Source: Pararge aegeria
Lineage: Eukaryota > Arthropoda > Insecta > Lepidoptera > Nymphalidae
Assembly: GCF_905163445.1 (NCBI RefSeq)
Contig: NC_053182.1
Span: 21,225,501-21,289,500 of the forward strand
Reading direction: 5' to 3'
Length of the DNA stretch: 64,000 nt
Every line of letters begins with the position of its first letter. The first letter of the stretch is position 1. The notes beneath the pieces are model-generated. The model made no database searches and was not told where the DNA came from. It saw nothing but the letters and a program-made list of their open reading frames with translations. A program made the position numbers and the translations under genes. Positions 46,111-57,767 of this stretch are shown one piece after another.

Positions 46111-47367
46111 TTATTTATTTTTAAAAAATATGAATTTTTGCATGTGATAAAAATAGTACATAATATACTGTTAAACGCCATAGTTGTGATTCTAAATAAC
46201 GATGTTACATTTTGTGTTTAGTACTGATAAACCGCTAAGTTTGGCATTAGCGGCATGCTATTGGATGTGCGATTACCTTTAAATAGAGGTTTACTGCAAA
46301 ATGTTTGATTACACCGCAGTGCGCAATAAATCTCGGTGATTGCTGTTCCACGGATCCCTGCGGGAATCGGGAAGCTGGAAATATCTTAAATCATTTCCTT
46401 GTTTTACTCGTGTATCTCTTAGCTCTGGTCAATACAATAAATTGAATTAAATTAGCTTTGGCCGCGTATAATTACTACCTTACCGGGAAAGTAGTCTCAT
46501 AGAAAGAAACCTCTTCCGATTTTAGCATTATCTTCGGGACTTATGTCAAATCTGGAAGATTCGAAATCTGGAACACGACATTCAACTTGACATCTCGTAC
46601 CTACGCAGTCCTGTCGTGACCACGATCCATGCAATTGGGTCGAAATATTGGCAAACCCAAAAATATTATCGTAGTATGTACCCGTTAAACTATATGTAAG
46701 AAATCTGACAGATCGTCCACAGCACTATACTCTTTTTTAATTCGGTCAGTTCCCTCTCATATTGAGTTTTAGGTACAATTTATTTAAAATCACTAATGTA
46801 ATACTACCACATACATATGTAATGTGATCCTTGGATTTTAAAGAACGTTTTGTAATACTGCTTACGCGATATCACTGTACAACGAATAGCATTGTTTGTG
46901 CAATTTCGTACGTACACGATGAACGCATGCAAATATTTCAAAATCACAACAAAACCAACCCAACATTATTTATATATTTTATGTTGGAGATTTAGGACAA
47001 AATGCGCCAACCGCGTGTACATAAAGACCTCTCGAACAGAAATACGCTAAACGATTTCGCGAGGAGTTTGGTGCGAGCACGAAAATTTCCATTTTCCATC
47101 CGCCATCGATTCCACGGAGCACTCTTACTGGAACGTGTGAGTTAATAAGTTTAGTCGCTGGTAGTCCGGAGACCGTGCTAGTCAAAGAGCTGGTGGCTAC
47201 ATTAGAGTCACTCTCATGGGTTTCTCATGAACATGTACAAAGCGCTCTGTTTCACCGTAAATATTTTTTTAATATGTTCCGTTTCTTACATTGTCACGGC
47301 AGTTACGTAAAAACTTAGTATTTTTAAATCGAGAGTGATTAAGGATCTTGAAAAACCTAATCTGCAT
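46111..47367. other. Anonymous stretch
   Basis: No gene or repeat recognised. Confidence 0.4.
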
Positions 47368-47431
47368 TCATCATCATCACATTAACTCATTCCACCGGCC
47401 CACCGGCCCACCGGCCCACTACAGGGCACGC

Positions 47432-47570
47432 GAGGAGGGGTTCTTCTTCTTTCACTGGGCTTGTCTCCGTACTTGGTCGGACGGAACCTTCCGTTGTACG
47501 TAGTGCCACTGGTGCCGGTCCCCGCTGGGTCACTCCAGGCAGCCGAGCTCACTTTAGAAATGTTACGGAA
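47432..47570. other. Foreign GC-richer segment inside SINE-A
   Basis: TTGTCTCCGTACTTGGTCGG, ACGGAACCTTCCGTTGTACG and GGTGCCGGTCCCCGCTGGGT replace the usual short stretch of SINE-A. It contains the short palindrome ACGGAACCTTCCGT but no recognised repeat end. Confidence 0.6.
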
Positions 47571-47654
47571 CGGTTAAGGCCGTAGTCCACCACGCTGGCC
47601 CAGTGCGGATTGGTGGACTCCACACACCTTTGAGAACATTACGCGGATATCTCA

Positions 47655-47690
47655 CATCGTGAGCAAAAAATGCATGGTTTGCTCACGATG
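47655..47690. repeat. 13-bp perfect foldback inside SINE-A
   Basis: CATCGTGAGCAAA (47655-47667) and TTTGCTCACGATG (47678-47690), 10-nt loop. The right arm is part of normal SINE-A (CTCACGATGTTTTCC); the left arm is an added inverted copy. Confidence 0.85.
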
Positions 47691-47810
47691 TTTTCCTTCA
47701 CCGTTGAAGCAAGTGATATTTTAATTACTCAAAACACACATAACTTAGAAAAGTCGAGCTACTTCCCAAAGCGCCGTCACCGCTTTTATCTCTATGATAA
47801 TCAGCATTAT

Positions 47811-48535
47811 TATGACACAACAGTGATCTCATGTCGTTTAATTAAATTGAAGTTCAAGCTTCAAGAACTTGGTCAACTTGTATCACGTTTTTATTCGTCA
47901 CACTGATGCTCTCGAAACCCTCCACTGAAATTGTGGTTCATTTTGGCTATGTAAGTATAGGTACGTTGTATTAGGCAACAAATTTGGCAATCGTTATAGG
48001 CTTAATAAGGCTTTAAAGTGAGATAAAGTAGATGCTCTTACACATTTTATGTTACTCGTCTATCACTGATAGTCACCCTAAATCCAAAATAGTTCATACT
48101 TTAATTACTTCAGCGCAAATATTTCCACCAGCTCCCAGACCAGTACGAGTAGCTCGTACGCGCAAAGAATTTCAACAAACAAACCATTAACATACGAGTG
48201 AATCGAATTTAAACTCTATTGTGTAGTTCATAAGTCTTCTAGTGCTAATATTGCGTGTTAAGGAAATCTTCGTGAGCTCTCGGTCTCGAAGTGAGTGAGT
48301 CCTGCACTCATTGGCTGGTAATGAGTTTATTTCCCAGTGAAGTATGCCCAGAGAATGCACACTTGTTGTATTATTGGTTTGCATTGGAATCTGCAAGATT
48401 GTGGCGAGAAATCTCTTGGACGGTTTAACGAATTACTTCTTACCTTCAAATAGACAGTTATGGTTATTTCTGACAATGCAATTGTCCTCAGACATCTGCA
48501 CTACACTCTAGTGAGCAATTTAACGTGACATGTGT
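47811..48535. other. Anonymous stretch
   Basis: No gene or repeat recognised. Confidence 0.4.
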
Positions 48536-48539
48536 TTAG

Positions 48540-48668
48540 GAATTTGCTGCTGGTTTCAATTCAAACCGACTATCGACAAAGACGTGCCAGCAAGGCGATT
48601 TTCCGTTTCTGCACTTAGCCGCGTAGAAACCGATAGGTGAGGTATTGGATTTAGTAAAACTGCCATAC
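48540..48668 (+). repeat. Family R5 copy, 5' part
   Basis: CAAAGACGTGCCAGCAAGGC, CCGCGTAGAAACCGATAGGT and AGTAAAACTGCCATACCTCT match the 22620-22680 copy. Confidence 0.6.
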
Positions 48669-48807
48669 CTCTTATCACTTATACTTATTATTATTATTGT
48701 TACCTGGGTTTCGTCACACCTTCCAAATAAATACAGATACTCTCCTTTTCGGAGCAACTGGATTCGATCACAAACCTCTTTTCGGGGTTATGTGCACTTT
48801 TAAGCCA

Positions 48808-48990
48808 CGACGCGAAAACGACGGGGTTTTATAAGTTTGACGTGCATGTGTGTGTATGTGTGTGTATGTCGTAGCACCCGAACGTATAAACCGATTTTGA
48901 CTTTTATTTTAATAATGATTTTGTCGGAAGTGTTCTTAGCTATGTTTGATGAAAATCGGTCATAGATGGCCGATGGAATGGTGACTATCA
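48808..48990 (+). repeat. Family R8 copy with (TGTG)n insert
   Basis: ACGACGCGAAAACGACGGGG, a TG-rich microsatellite at 48847-48868, CCGAACGTATAAACCGATTT, TTAGCTATGTTTGATGAAAA and TCGGTCATAGATGGCCGATG. Confidence 0.65.
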
Positions 48991-49274
48991 AATGGCTTGA
49001 CTAGTATAATAAAATGCACTTTGAAAATTTTCGAATCCATCCAGCCGCCACCACGAAACGGCGAATAACATTTTTATATTTATTCAATAGTGATATCAAA
49101 TGGATTGACAGTTTGAAAAGGACCTGACTAGTGAAATAACGTACACGAAATTGAAAGAAGGAAGTTTTTAAATTTATATGCATTCAAATATCACTTTCTT
49201 TGACGGTTACAAGTGAAAACATATTGAAGAAATCACGCACAGTTCCCCATTAAGTTATCACATGAATGTGGTTG

Positions 49275-49375
49275 ATGATCTGCAATTTGGGCAGCATGGT
49301 GGACTACGGCCTAGACCCTACTCCTTCGGAGAGGAGAAAGGAGGAGTGCGCCCATGGTTATCTTTTTCATGGGTT
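49275..49375 (+). repeat. SINE-A fragment
   Basis: GGGCAGCATGGTGGACTACG and GCCTAGACCCTACTCCTTCG with a degraded remainder. Confidence 0.6.
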
Positions 49376-49754
49376 CATAAATCAATTGCAGACTCAATAT
49401 ATTAATATTATATGTAGGTGGGTACAAAACTTCTTACCGCGCGAGCTCCTGTAATTTAATATTTCGGCAAAAGAAAAGAAAGTTCCTCCGATTGAGCTTA
49501 ACTTTGAGGGTTTACGGGTCCTGAATAACTTTGTAGGACGTGTTTTATTTACAATCTAGATCCTTCACGAGCCTGCGATAGAAATGTTTCACTCGATCAC
49601 GTAAATTAAATAATTAGTTGTGTATGTCCTCTTTTTGATATTTTACTCGCGCTGCCCCACTACTTCACGCAACTTCACATAGGCGAGTAACTTTAGGAGG
49701 TCGCTATATAGCGATAAGGCGATAATTTGACCTTCTACCTTAGTGCTGTATTGT

Positions 49755-49910
49755 ATTTGGCATCATCGTCATCCCATTACCGGGCTACTACATGGCACTG
49801 GTCTCCTCCAGCAATGAGAAGGGGTTAAGGCCGAAGTCCACTACGCTGGCCCAGCGCGGATTGGTGGACTCCACACAACTTTTGAGAACATTGTGGAGAG
49901 TTAGTTCCAG
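49755..49910 (-). repeat. SINE-A 3' part
   Basis: TGGCATCATCGTCATCCCAT, CTACTACATGGCACTGGTCT, GGCCCAGCGCGGATTGGTGG and TTTTGAGAACATTGTGGAGA. Confidence 0.8.
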
Positions 49911-49944
49911 TTTTTATCACTATTGCGTGAAAATAATTATTTAA

Positions 49945-50010
49945 GCCCACCAACCCACATTCAAGCAGCGTGGTGGATCTGTACTCTAAAACGATCCCTT
50001 TTAGACGTTA
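49945..50010 (+). repeat. Family R7 fragment
   Basis: GCCCACCAACCCACATTCAA followed by GCAGCGTGGTGGATCTGTAC. Confidence 0.6.
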
Positions 50011-52370
50011 ACAGTCTGAAGATAATGATGACGATGTGGCCTGGAGAATACATAGACAACCAAAAACAAAATATCGTTTGCCTAGAAAGTATAATAATAG
50101 TCTCGATTTTTTCATGACAAGAAAAGAAAAATATAATTTGTCTTCTACTTTCATAATAAATTAAAAACTTCAGCAACGACAAAACATTTCTGATACAAAA
50201 ATTCTAATAAATTTTAAGAATCTGCCGTAACGAGTAAAAGTTGTTTGAATAAAGAAATCCTCGTACAAAAGATATCCGCTGGTTAATTCATTGAGTTGTC
50301 GCGCACTATATCTCAAAACGCCAGGAGAAAAGCGTCCGCAAAGCTGGACCAAATGGCTGCTTTATCCTGACTACACGCTGAGGATATGGAAGTGGTGAGA
50401 GACACGAACACTAAACGTATTACAGATGGAAGCAGTTGGCCTTAGAAAGTAATAATACTGTGTCGCTTTTAAAGAACTTAAGAATGCATTTAGAGATTTT
50501 TTTCGCGACTGGAAGTTAGTTGCAGCTCATAGTATTGAAGCTTGATTTACACAAAAATGTATTTACTTTTTAGCTGTTAGTTTTTAGTAGTCTGTTATTT
50601 TTTCATTGATTTTCTATTATGTTTACTAGCACAGTTTTTTAGACTTTTTGTAGTTTCTTACTAACGAGTTAATCCTGCAAACATTCTATCTGGAATATCT
50701 TGTTTATATACTAGTCAGAAATTGGCTTCAGAGTATAAAGCACCGGGAAAGCAGTGTTACTAAGAATAAAAACTCTTTTCTTTTTGAAAAATGGCCAAGG
50801 AGGAAACATGATACAAAGTCTGAAATTGAATACTAATCCGATTACCTACCCTTTGTAAAAACTTCTTTAGCAAGGTTTACTTTCAATCATAATAAAACAA
50901 GATTTTTTGTATATACACCTGGTTTGAATAATAAGCCCGGTTGGAAAAGTTTCTATTTTAATAACGCCGAGGAAATATTATCAACCGACCATTAAGATTG
51001 CAACTACATCAAACAGAATTAGCAAATAAGGAAAGTATCACATACAAATTTTTAACGACTCTCAAAAAAAAAAATGTTTTAAGTCACTAGCAATGTACGA
51101 TGAGCAAATAAAAATTATCGGTAAGCGATCTGTTTACCAAGAAAACTGCTTATCCTTTGTTTATTTTTCAAAGTTACGTTTTACGTGTGGTTTCTATGTA
51201 TTCTAGCGTTCTAGCGATTATGAGTTGAAGCTTGCGTGGTTTTAAAAAAAACAAAATTTTAAATTTAATTATATTGAGATTGCTCTTTTTCGAAATCGTT
51301 TTACGATTTAACGATCTTTAGAATTTTTCTAACTTGTGAGAGATGAGAACTAAGTGGCTTACTAGATATCTGGGTCTGAAAAACTAACTTTACATAAAGA
51401 ATCGTGTTTTGTGATCTTAGAGTTTTAGGCATATGACGTCCCCACAAGCTTTTGATAACGATTTGTATAAACTATAAGTTTTAGAAATTAGAGGCCAGAC
51501 GAATTTCTGGTAAAAGTACAATTTTATAAAATTTGGAAACCTCGGTTTAGTCAACAACAGCCGTTTCGAAGCTTGTAAAAGGTTGATAGCCAGTTGAACT
51601 GGCTGTCCTGCTTGCTAAGTGATTAACTGGTTCCCGTTTCCCAATGCTATCAGTTCCGAATAAATCTTTAAAGATTACCTTATATTTTCGACACAAAGTT
51701 CATTTGACAAAGAATCGGATTTCGTTCGGTCTTCGTTCTCCAATTCAAAAGGTGCTCTCACAAGCTCTCCCGCTCCCAATCCCCTATTGTGGCGCGTCAA
51801 GTGGTCGCCGGGGGTTACTTCTCGACCCCAAATCAAATTCAAGCAAACAATCCGTAATCGAATAGTCATTTTCCAAATTGTGTCTGAGAACCTATTTTTT
51901 ATTGCAATTCTGTATTTGATAGTAGGCATAAAGTAGCCTATACTATATTACCTGCGAAATCAACAGTTTATTTTCTAAAACAGTAATTGTATTTTTATTT
52001 TAATGAAAGATAAACCAACATATTTGTCGAAAAGTTCTCTATCTATCCATTTATAGTGCATGAAGAAACATCTTTGCAACGCATAAACAAAATTATTATT
52101 TAATTTGTCTTTCTAAGTTAGATTACCCACGTACCTGAATCAAGACACAGAATCGAAAAAAAATATTTTAAAATGTTTTTATTGTTTACCATAACTTGAC
52201 ACGTGGTCTTCATAGTATCTACTCAGAAGATGAGCAATTGACGGGAAATCATGAAACTAGAAAGTAGTCTTTTTTTCTTTGTTTTTTTTTAAATTCAATT
52301 TTTAATTTTTTTTAGCATTGTTATTGAAGTGTTTAATAATTTTAAATCACTTTGTAAGAAATACCAGAGC
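50011..52370. other. Anonymous stretch
   Basis: About 2.3 kb without recognised gene or repeat. Overlapping short frames at 51644-51929 are unsupported. Confidence 0.4.
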
Positions 52371-52371
52371 C

Positions 52372-52550
52372 TTAAATTTAATTCATTGTGAGGTCTACAT
52401 CTGAGCACGGAGCTAACGTGCACAGAGAGTACTTCGCCGAAGGTCTGTTTGACGTAGAGTATAAAGATTGAAGAAATTATTAATTGAACCATACAAATTA
52501 TCCTGCTCTTCGCGGAGTATAGCAAATGAAGTTTAATTTTCATAGTAGGC
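52372..52550 (+). repeat. Family R6 copy with CTTCGCGGAGTATAGCAAA end
   Basis: GGAGCTAACGTGCACAGAGA, GTACTTCGCCGAAGGTCTGT and, at 52507-52526, TCTTCGCGGAGTATAGCAAA. The core aligns with 19300-19350 and the end with the inverted arms at 63156-63212. Confidence 0.6.
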
Positions 52551-52960
52551 ATATTATGCTATCATTAAAACAATCCTATATAATAAGTAGGTACAATGAA
52601 AGAAAATTACTTGTATTTCGTAATTATGAACAGGCACTGCAGTCATGTTTATTTGTTAAAATATAGACGCAAGTACACACTACTTTGGTTCTTATATAAC
52701 CGTATAAACCATATTTTCGCAATTGTTTGTTGAGGCAGGCGAGGTAGGGTATTCGGTGAATCAAATTGGAACGTTAACTTCTTAGTACAATAAAAAGAAG
52801 CGAAACTGTAAACAAGGTACGAATCAAACGTAAATGAGTTACAAATTGAATTCTCAAACAATCCCAAAGTGATCTGCGGCGAAATTCGAATAATTCCAAG
52901 TTTAGCAGCGCCCTGTGATGAATAAGACATGGCGGGATTTGTAAATATTACGATGGAGAC
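52551..52960. other. Anonymous stretch
   Basis: No gene recognised; a 93-codon minus frame (52649-52930) is unsupported. Confidence 0.4.
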
Positions 52961-52964
52961 GAAC

Positions 52965-53264
52965 GTTGGCGTTGAAGCTGTGATAAGCTAGTTAACGTAG
53001 CTTAGGGCTACGACCTTCCTTTTTGGGGGTCGAGTTTAGTCCCCGGCACGAACCTTCTTTAAAGGGTTTTTTAATTTATGCAATTAAATATCACTTGGTT
53101 TAGAGGTAAAGGAAATCATCGGTAGGAAATCTGTACGCCTGAGAGTTTTCAATAATTTTCTCAAAGGCGTGTTAATCAATTCGCACTTGGCCAGCGCGTC
53201 GGAGTACGGCCCAAATCATTCTGATTTTGAGAGGAGACCCGTATCCTGTAGTTTTACAATATGG
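52965..53264 (+). repeat. SINE-A, nearly full length but diverged
   Basis: TTGAAGCTGTGATAAGCTAG head, TTAAATATCACTTGGTTTAG, GAAATCTGTACGCCTGAGAG, ACTTGGCCAGCGCGTCGGAG and AGAGGAGACCCGTATCCTGT. The tail is cut, and a LINE-T fragment follows within about 10 bp. Confidence 0.75.
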
Positions 53265-53274
53265 CCCTTTGACA

Positions 53275-53650
53275 TTTTGGAGATGTCTCTTAAAAAATTC
53301 AAAGGTAATGCGCCTTTAAAATTTTGATGACACATAACGTAAGCATATAGAAAAGTCATAGTATAGTATAAAAGATTACCGCTTATAAAGTAATAAAAAG
53401 CTTGGGTGTGTACTATTTCTCTAGCCAGGCTTGCTCTCCTAATAATTTTAAAAGACAGGAATACCCGCCTATGTTTGTTGTTGGCTTCTTCATAGACTCG
53501 TAGCTTTAGCTGCTAGTAAATGAATATGGTAATAGTCATAATATCATTACCATGCACACATTTTACTATACGTTACATAAATATATACATCATAAGTGCC
53601 ATCTATAGGCCTACTTAAATAATATTTTTGATTTTTACTTCGACTTTGTA
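53275..53650 (+). mobile_element. LINE-T 3' fragment
   Basis: TTGGAGATGTCTCTTAAAAA (encoding MSLKKFK), ACGTAAGCATATAGAAAAGT, AGCTTGGGTGTGTACTATTT, ATCATAAGTGCCATCTATAG and GCCTACTTAAATAATATTTT. The AATAAA has decayed; the last bases are TACTTCGACTTTG. Confidence 0.75.
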
Positions 53651-54650
53651 GCGGGTTGGTAATGATGATGTGGACGTTGGAGACACACTGTTCCGAACTA
53701 AGTTCGTGTAACATTTGCAAAATTCTAATGAAATTATCTCTATTTTTAATTTGTATCCTCGCAACTGCGCTGCGCGGTGTTAGCGCTGTAAGGAAAATAC
53801 ACCGCTAGACGCGAGTTATTTTATGACTAACGCCAAACTTTAAAATGCACGTACATTAAGCGTATATTTATTTTATTTCTGGGTAACGGCGCTACATTCG
53901 TTCTTTACACTTTTTTTTAAATAGGTAAGCATTCCTTCTATAAATAAAAATAACCAAACGTTTGTTCCTTATTTAGAAATCACTGCTATTTATAAAGCTT
54001 ATATTTTGATTCTTTGAATAGAATAATTTCCCGAAACACAGTTTTTGGCTTGGCAATTTTTTGTAAAGGTTCAACATTTTATAAAAAGAGTTTCGAAGTA
54101 TTTACCAAGTTTCGATTAAACAGATTTCGATTAAACCTTTTCAGTAATGCGGAACAAAGACTGCAATTAGCTAGATACTATAGATTGCGGACTTTATATC
54201 CTGTTTTATAAAAAAGAAACGTGGACAAAGTCGTTGAGAACAGCTAGTATGCAATAATATGGTCAAAGGATTAATGTAATATGGCTTAGTGTAGTGTAAT
54301 GCCCCGTTCAACGCACCGCACTAATTATCGCAATACGATCTTAGCTTTGTCGCCATGGACAGAGGCTGAGAGCTTAATTGAGACGCTGACAGATTGAATC
54401 CAGAGCGTTGGATGCTTATAGATTGGCATGCGCGGCAATGTTATGGGTGATTAGAATATCGAGTTCAATTAACATGTTGCGGGCTTGTTATTGCTTATTA
54501 GTCTTGTAGGACGAGATAACTTGGCTCGAGCAGACGAAGTCCAGCGGGGAAGATTCTCCACCTACAAAAAGCGAAGAAGCGTCGTTTTTTTTACAGTAGT
54601 AATTGTTGTACCAAGTAAGTAAGACGTCCCATCTGACGAAAAGTTGAAAA
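53651..54650. other. Anonymous stretch including a GC-richer unique block
   Basis: No gene recognised. 54290-54480 is repeat-free and of mixed composition; see findings. Confidence 0.4.
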
Positions 54651-54654
54651 CTTA

Positions 54655-55075
54655 AAGCATCATCCACTGCTGGCCATATGTCTTTGTAGGTAGTTTTCAA
54701 ATCTACGGTCCTGAGCCGCCTGTTTCCAACGGCTCTCAGCGACTGGCTTGATGTAATTTGTCCATGTTGTTGTGGAAGACTTACGCTGCGTTACCGGTGT
54801 GGGATCGCCATTCTTGCGCCTTAGGTACCGATACGTCCATCGGTTTTTCGAGCTATGTGCCCCGCCCATTGCCACTTCAGCTTCCCGACTCGCTGAGCAA
54901 TGATTTTATGACGTCGATACACTCCTAGCATAACTCTCTCCATAGCCTGCTGAGTGACTCTGCGCCTTTCTGTGAGGCCCATAGTAAGCAATCACGTTCT
55001 AGATCCGTAATTCATCAGTTGCACGAGCACTTGTTCGAAGATTTTAGTCTTTAGGCACTGAGGGATTTTAGACGA
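54655..55075 (-). mobile_element. RTE-type retrotransposon 3' fragment
   Basis: Minus-strand reading, across frameshifts: TQRRMTQQAMERVMLGVYRR-like start region, AQRVGKLKWQWAGHIARKT-like block around 54850-54900, then GDPTPVTQRKSSTTTWTNYI and ESRWKQAAQDRRFENYLQRH (54670-54790), matching the usual C-terminal order of RTE reverse transcriptases. Several small deletions; not functional. Confidence 0.75.
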
Positions 55076-55244
55076 AAATAATTTACAGTTTTTTCGGAAA
55101 TACTTCTGTATTAAATTCGCAGCAGGTTAAAATTAATGCTATTAAACGTATTGTATTATTATAATAACATTCGCTAATGCTTGTTCTACTGAGCACTTGA
55201 CTAAATTAAATTTACTGTATCCTCGGTCAATTGGTGATTATGTT

Positions 55245-55705
55245 CGACTGCAGGTGACGACTCCAAACCTCGGAGTGCACGTTAAGCAGGCGCTCCTGAG
55301 CCTGATCATTTTCCGGTCGTGTTGAATCTGCCGTCCCATCGGACTATGAGAGAGACGGAATAGAATGCCCTGGGTTTGCGCTGCCGACTGCTGCAGTGGC
55401 AGCTACCTAGCTTTCTGAATCAAGAAGGCAAACCTGTGAATTCATGTGTGATGTACATGAAAATGTTTCAGTGGCTGGGTATTTCAGTATCAGTATATTA
55501 TGAGTACTATGTATATTATACTTAAAGATATTCATCAGTCGTTTAAGTACCCATACACAAGCTACGCTTACTTTGGGTGATGGCGGTGTATTGCCGTAGT
55601 ATATTTATTTCTCTATTTACACTTGTGCACCATAATGTCTCCGGCTTAGTTGGAAAATCTCTCTGGAGATTGAGCACTGAGGTCGAAATCGCTCAGGGAA
55701 ACCGT
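55245..55705 (+). repeat. Dispersed repeat split by SINE-B
   Basis: Left part: CCAAACCTCGGAGTGCACGT, GGTCGTGTTGAATCTGCCGT, CCCATCGGACTATGAGAGAG (to about 55388). Right part: ACACTTGTGCACCATAATGT, GGAAAATCTCTCTGGAGATT, GAAATCGCTCAGGGAA (from about 55619). I know this repeat in continuous form from lepidopteran DNA. Confidence 0.6.
55389..55618 (+). repeat. SINE-B, diverged, nested
   Basis: Head GACTGCTGCAGTGGCAGCTA with altered A box, no clean B box, then TGTGATGTACATGAAAATGT, ATATTCATCAGTCGTTTAAG, ACACAAGCTACGCTTACTTT and a short ATTTATTT tail. Confidence 0.75.
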
Positions 55706-56555
55706 TTTATTAATTGACATTAGTCATTGATACCAAAAAATGTCAATTCATATACATATGAGAAGTATCCTTCATAATATGCAGCTTATAATCCAGCCTA
55801 ATTTACTAAAGAATTTAGGTATTTAGGAGGCAACTTTTTCCCTCTAAAATAGTGAACCCGTCTCAACAGAACTTTTAAGTGTCGAAAATGAGTTTCCAAA
55901 GACTGCCTGTTCTTCTATTTACAGTGGAGAACTGGTCAACAGAAAACAGCGAACAAAAGTAATATTACCACTTCAAGTCTTGTTGAAAACCTGAAACATT
56001 TTATGCAAACGGCGTCTTTAATGCTGACATTCCATTACGTTCTAGTTCATAACTAGAAACTATGTTTTAAACCTAGTTTTCAAGTTGCTTTTAATAAACC
56101 AACTTCAAGAGGCATAAGTACTAGAATGCTACCGCATTAACAGTATTTACTTAATGGGTGATAACCTCGCCACACATGTTTACGTGCGGAAAAACTCTGA
56201 GTGTATCTTTACGCAACGTACTGCACACCATACTCAACTAAATTCGCGTGGGTCTGTAACCGCTGAAAATACGCCTAGTATACAATGGTTACGTAAATAT
56301 CCGCACGTCATAGCTTAATTTGATTAAAGGACAAAAACGTAAACAATCAAAGTAAGATGCACTTAGCTAACCATGCTCGGTGAGGCTGCACAGCTGATAT
56401 CGTAAATAGCGAATCTAAACTCGTAATGCCTGACGTGACGTAAAATGATCTGCGGGTAAATGAAAGGATACGGTAAGTGTGAGTGTGCTAAAGACGACAA
56501 GTTTAACATCAACCGTAGTCGAAAAATCGATGATAGACTAATATCGTCATAGTTT
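55706..56555. other. Anonymous stretch
   Basis: No gene or repeat recognised. Confidence 0.4.
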
Positions 56556-56559
56556 TTAA

Positions 56560-56875
56560 GACTATTTCGGGGTGCGAGTTCAATCCCCACATTATTTTGT
56601 ATATATTAATTGCTAATGTAACGCATTGGGTGTACGAATTAATACGAACTCCCCTTTCACCCACTTTTGGGAGACGTCATCGGCTTCACAATGGTAGCTT
56701 CCCGAATTTTCAGAGCTACGTGTGTTGTCAGCAACACCATATTACTTGGTTTAATGGTCCAGGAAAACATTTTGAGGAAACTTGCATATTTGACAGTTCT
56801 CCATAATGTTTTTAAAGGCGTGTGAAGTCTATAGATCCGCATTGTAGTACTGTGATGTATTATGGCGGTAGTACA
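56560..56875 (+). repeat. SINE-A, old copy
   Basis: GGTGCGAGTTCAATCCCCAC (B box region), GAAAACATTTTGAGGAAACT, GACAGTTCTCCATAATGTTT and GGCGTGTGAAGTCTATAGAT, with an unrelated insertion near 56600-56740. Confidence 0.65.
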
Positions 56876-56963
56876 CCGATAAAGTGCTGTTAATGGTTGT
56901 AATGGTGAGCGAACGTAGGATAACGCTTGTACGTAACTCCGGCACAGTGGAAACTCGCAGTAA

Positions 56964-57620
56964 TAAAATATCAAATTCAAATTCAAAAATGTTTTATTCA
57001 TGTAGACCTTATTACACTTATGAAGCGTTCATACATTTAACATGTTACACTAATTTTAGTGATGGTAAAAACTGCATTCGTTAACAGAAAACTAAAGGTA
57101 GGAAGGTTCCAAACGCGCCCTGGTCTAAGAAGAGCCCACAACAAATTTAGCCAGGTTTTTTTTTGTTATTACCATGTCACAGTCTAGTTAATATTAAGTT
57201 ATCAAGTAAGAGCAATTCATACCCAAGCCTTTTTATCATACAAGTAATTCTTAATATTATAATAGGATTTTTCTATAAGCTTACGTCTTATATAAACTTT
57301 GAACTTATTGAGATACATCTCAAGGATTTTATCTGGTAATTTGTTATAAAATGATATACAATTACCCTTAAATGAATTACTAATTTTATGCAGCCTAGTA
57401 AACTGCACTACAGGTTTATATTTACTTGTAATATTAATATAATTACGACCTAGTTTTCAATTTATAATTTTAGAGATAAATTTCGCCTCGTTATAAGGCC
57501 TCCCGATTAATGTTACCTCTTTTGATATAATTTAAGAAGCACAAAGAACCAGAAGCCAGTTTATAAGCCTTATTATACTTTGGTCTCAAAGGATGTTCAT
57601 AAAAACTGATACAAAAGAAT
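56964..57620 (-). mobile_element. LINE-T variant with (TTTGAA)n tail, longest copy
   Basis: The tail at 56972-56987 reads CAAATTCAAATTCAAA on the plus strand. The sense 3' UTR has CATGAATAAAACATTTTTGA. The minus frame 57217-57408 encodes SFYNKLPDKILEMYLNKFKV, YIRRKLIEKSYYNIKNYLYD and KKAWV, which is the C-terminus of a jockey/CR1-type reverse transcriptase. More decayed RT coding continues to about 57620. Confidence 0.8.
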
Positions 57621-57767
57621 ATAATTCGGGCAAACATAAAAGCTTCTGTTCTAAGCGAGAAATGTCAAATAAAAATATTCCGTAAAAAAAATATGGAAGG
57701 TCTAGATTAGTATAATTTGGTCGGTGACGCGAGCTCGGTTGAATAGTTAATTTGTAAACTTTGGGAG

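Larger units (their letters stand above)
47368..47810 (-). repeat. SINE-A copy with an insertion and a foldback
   Basis: Tail ATTCATCATCATCACATTAA, a triplicated CCACCGGCC unit (47391-47419), then about 140 bp of foreign sequence (about 47432-47570), then AAGGCCGTAGTCCACCACGC, TTTTCCTTCACCGTTGAAGC, CATAACTTAGAAAAG and the reversed head near 47785. The fold at 47655-47690 lies inside it. Confidence 0.75.
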
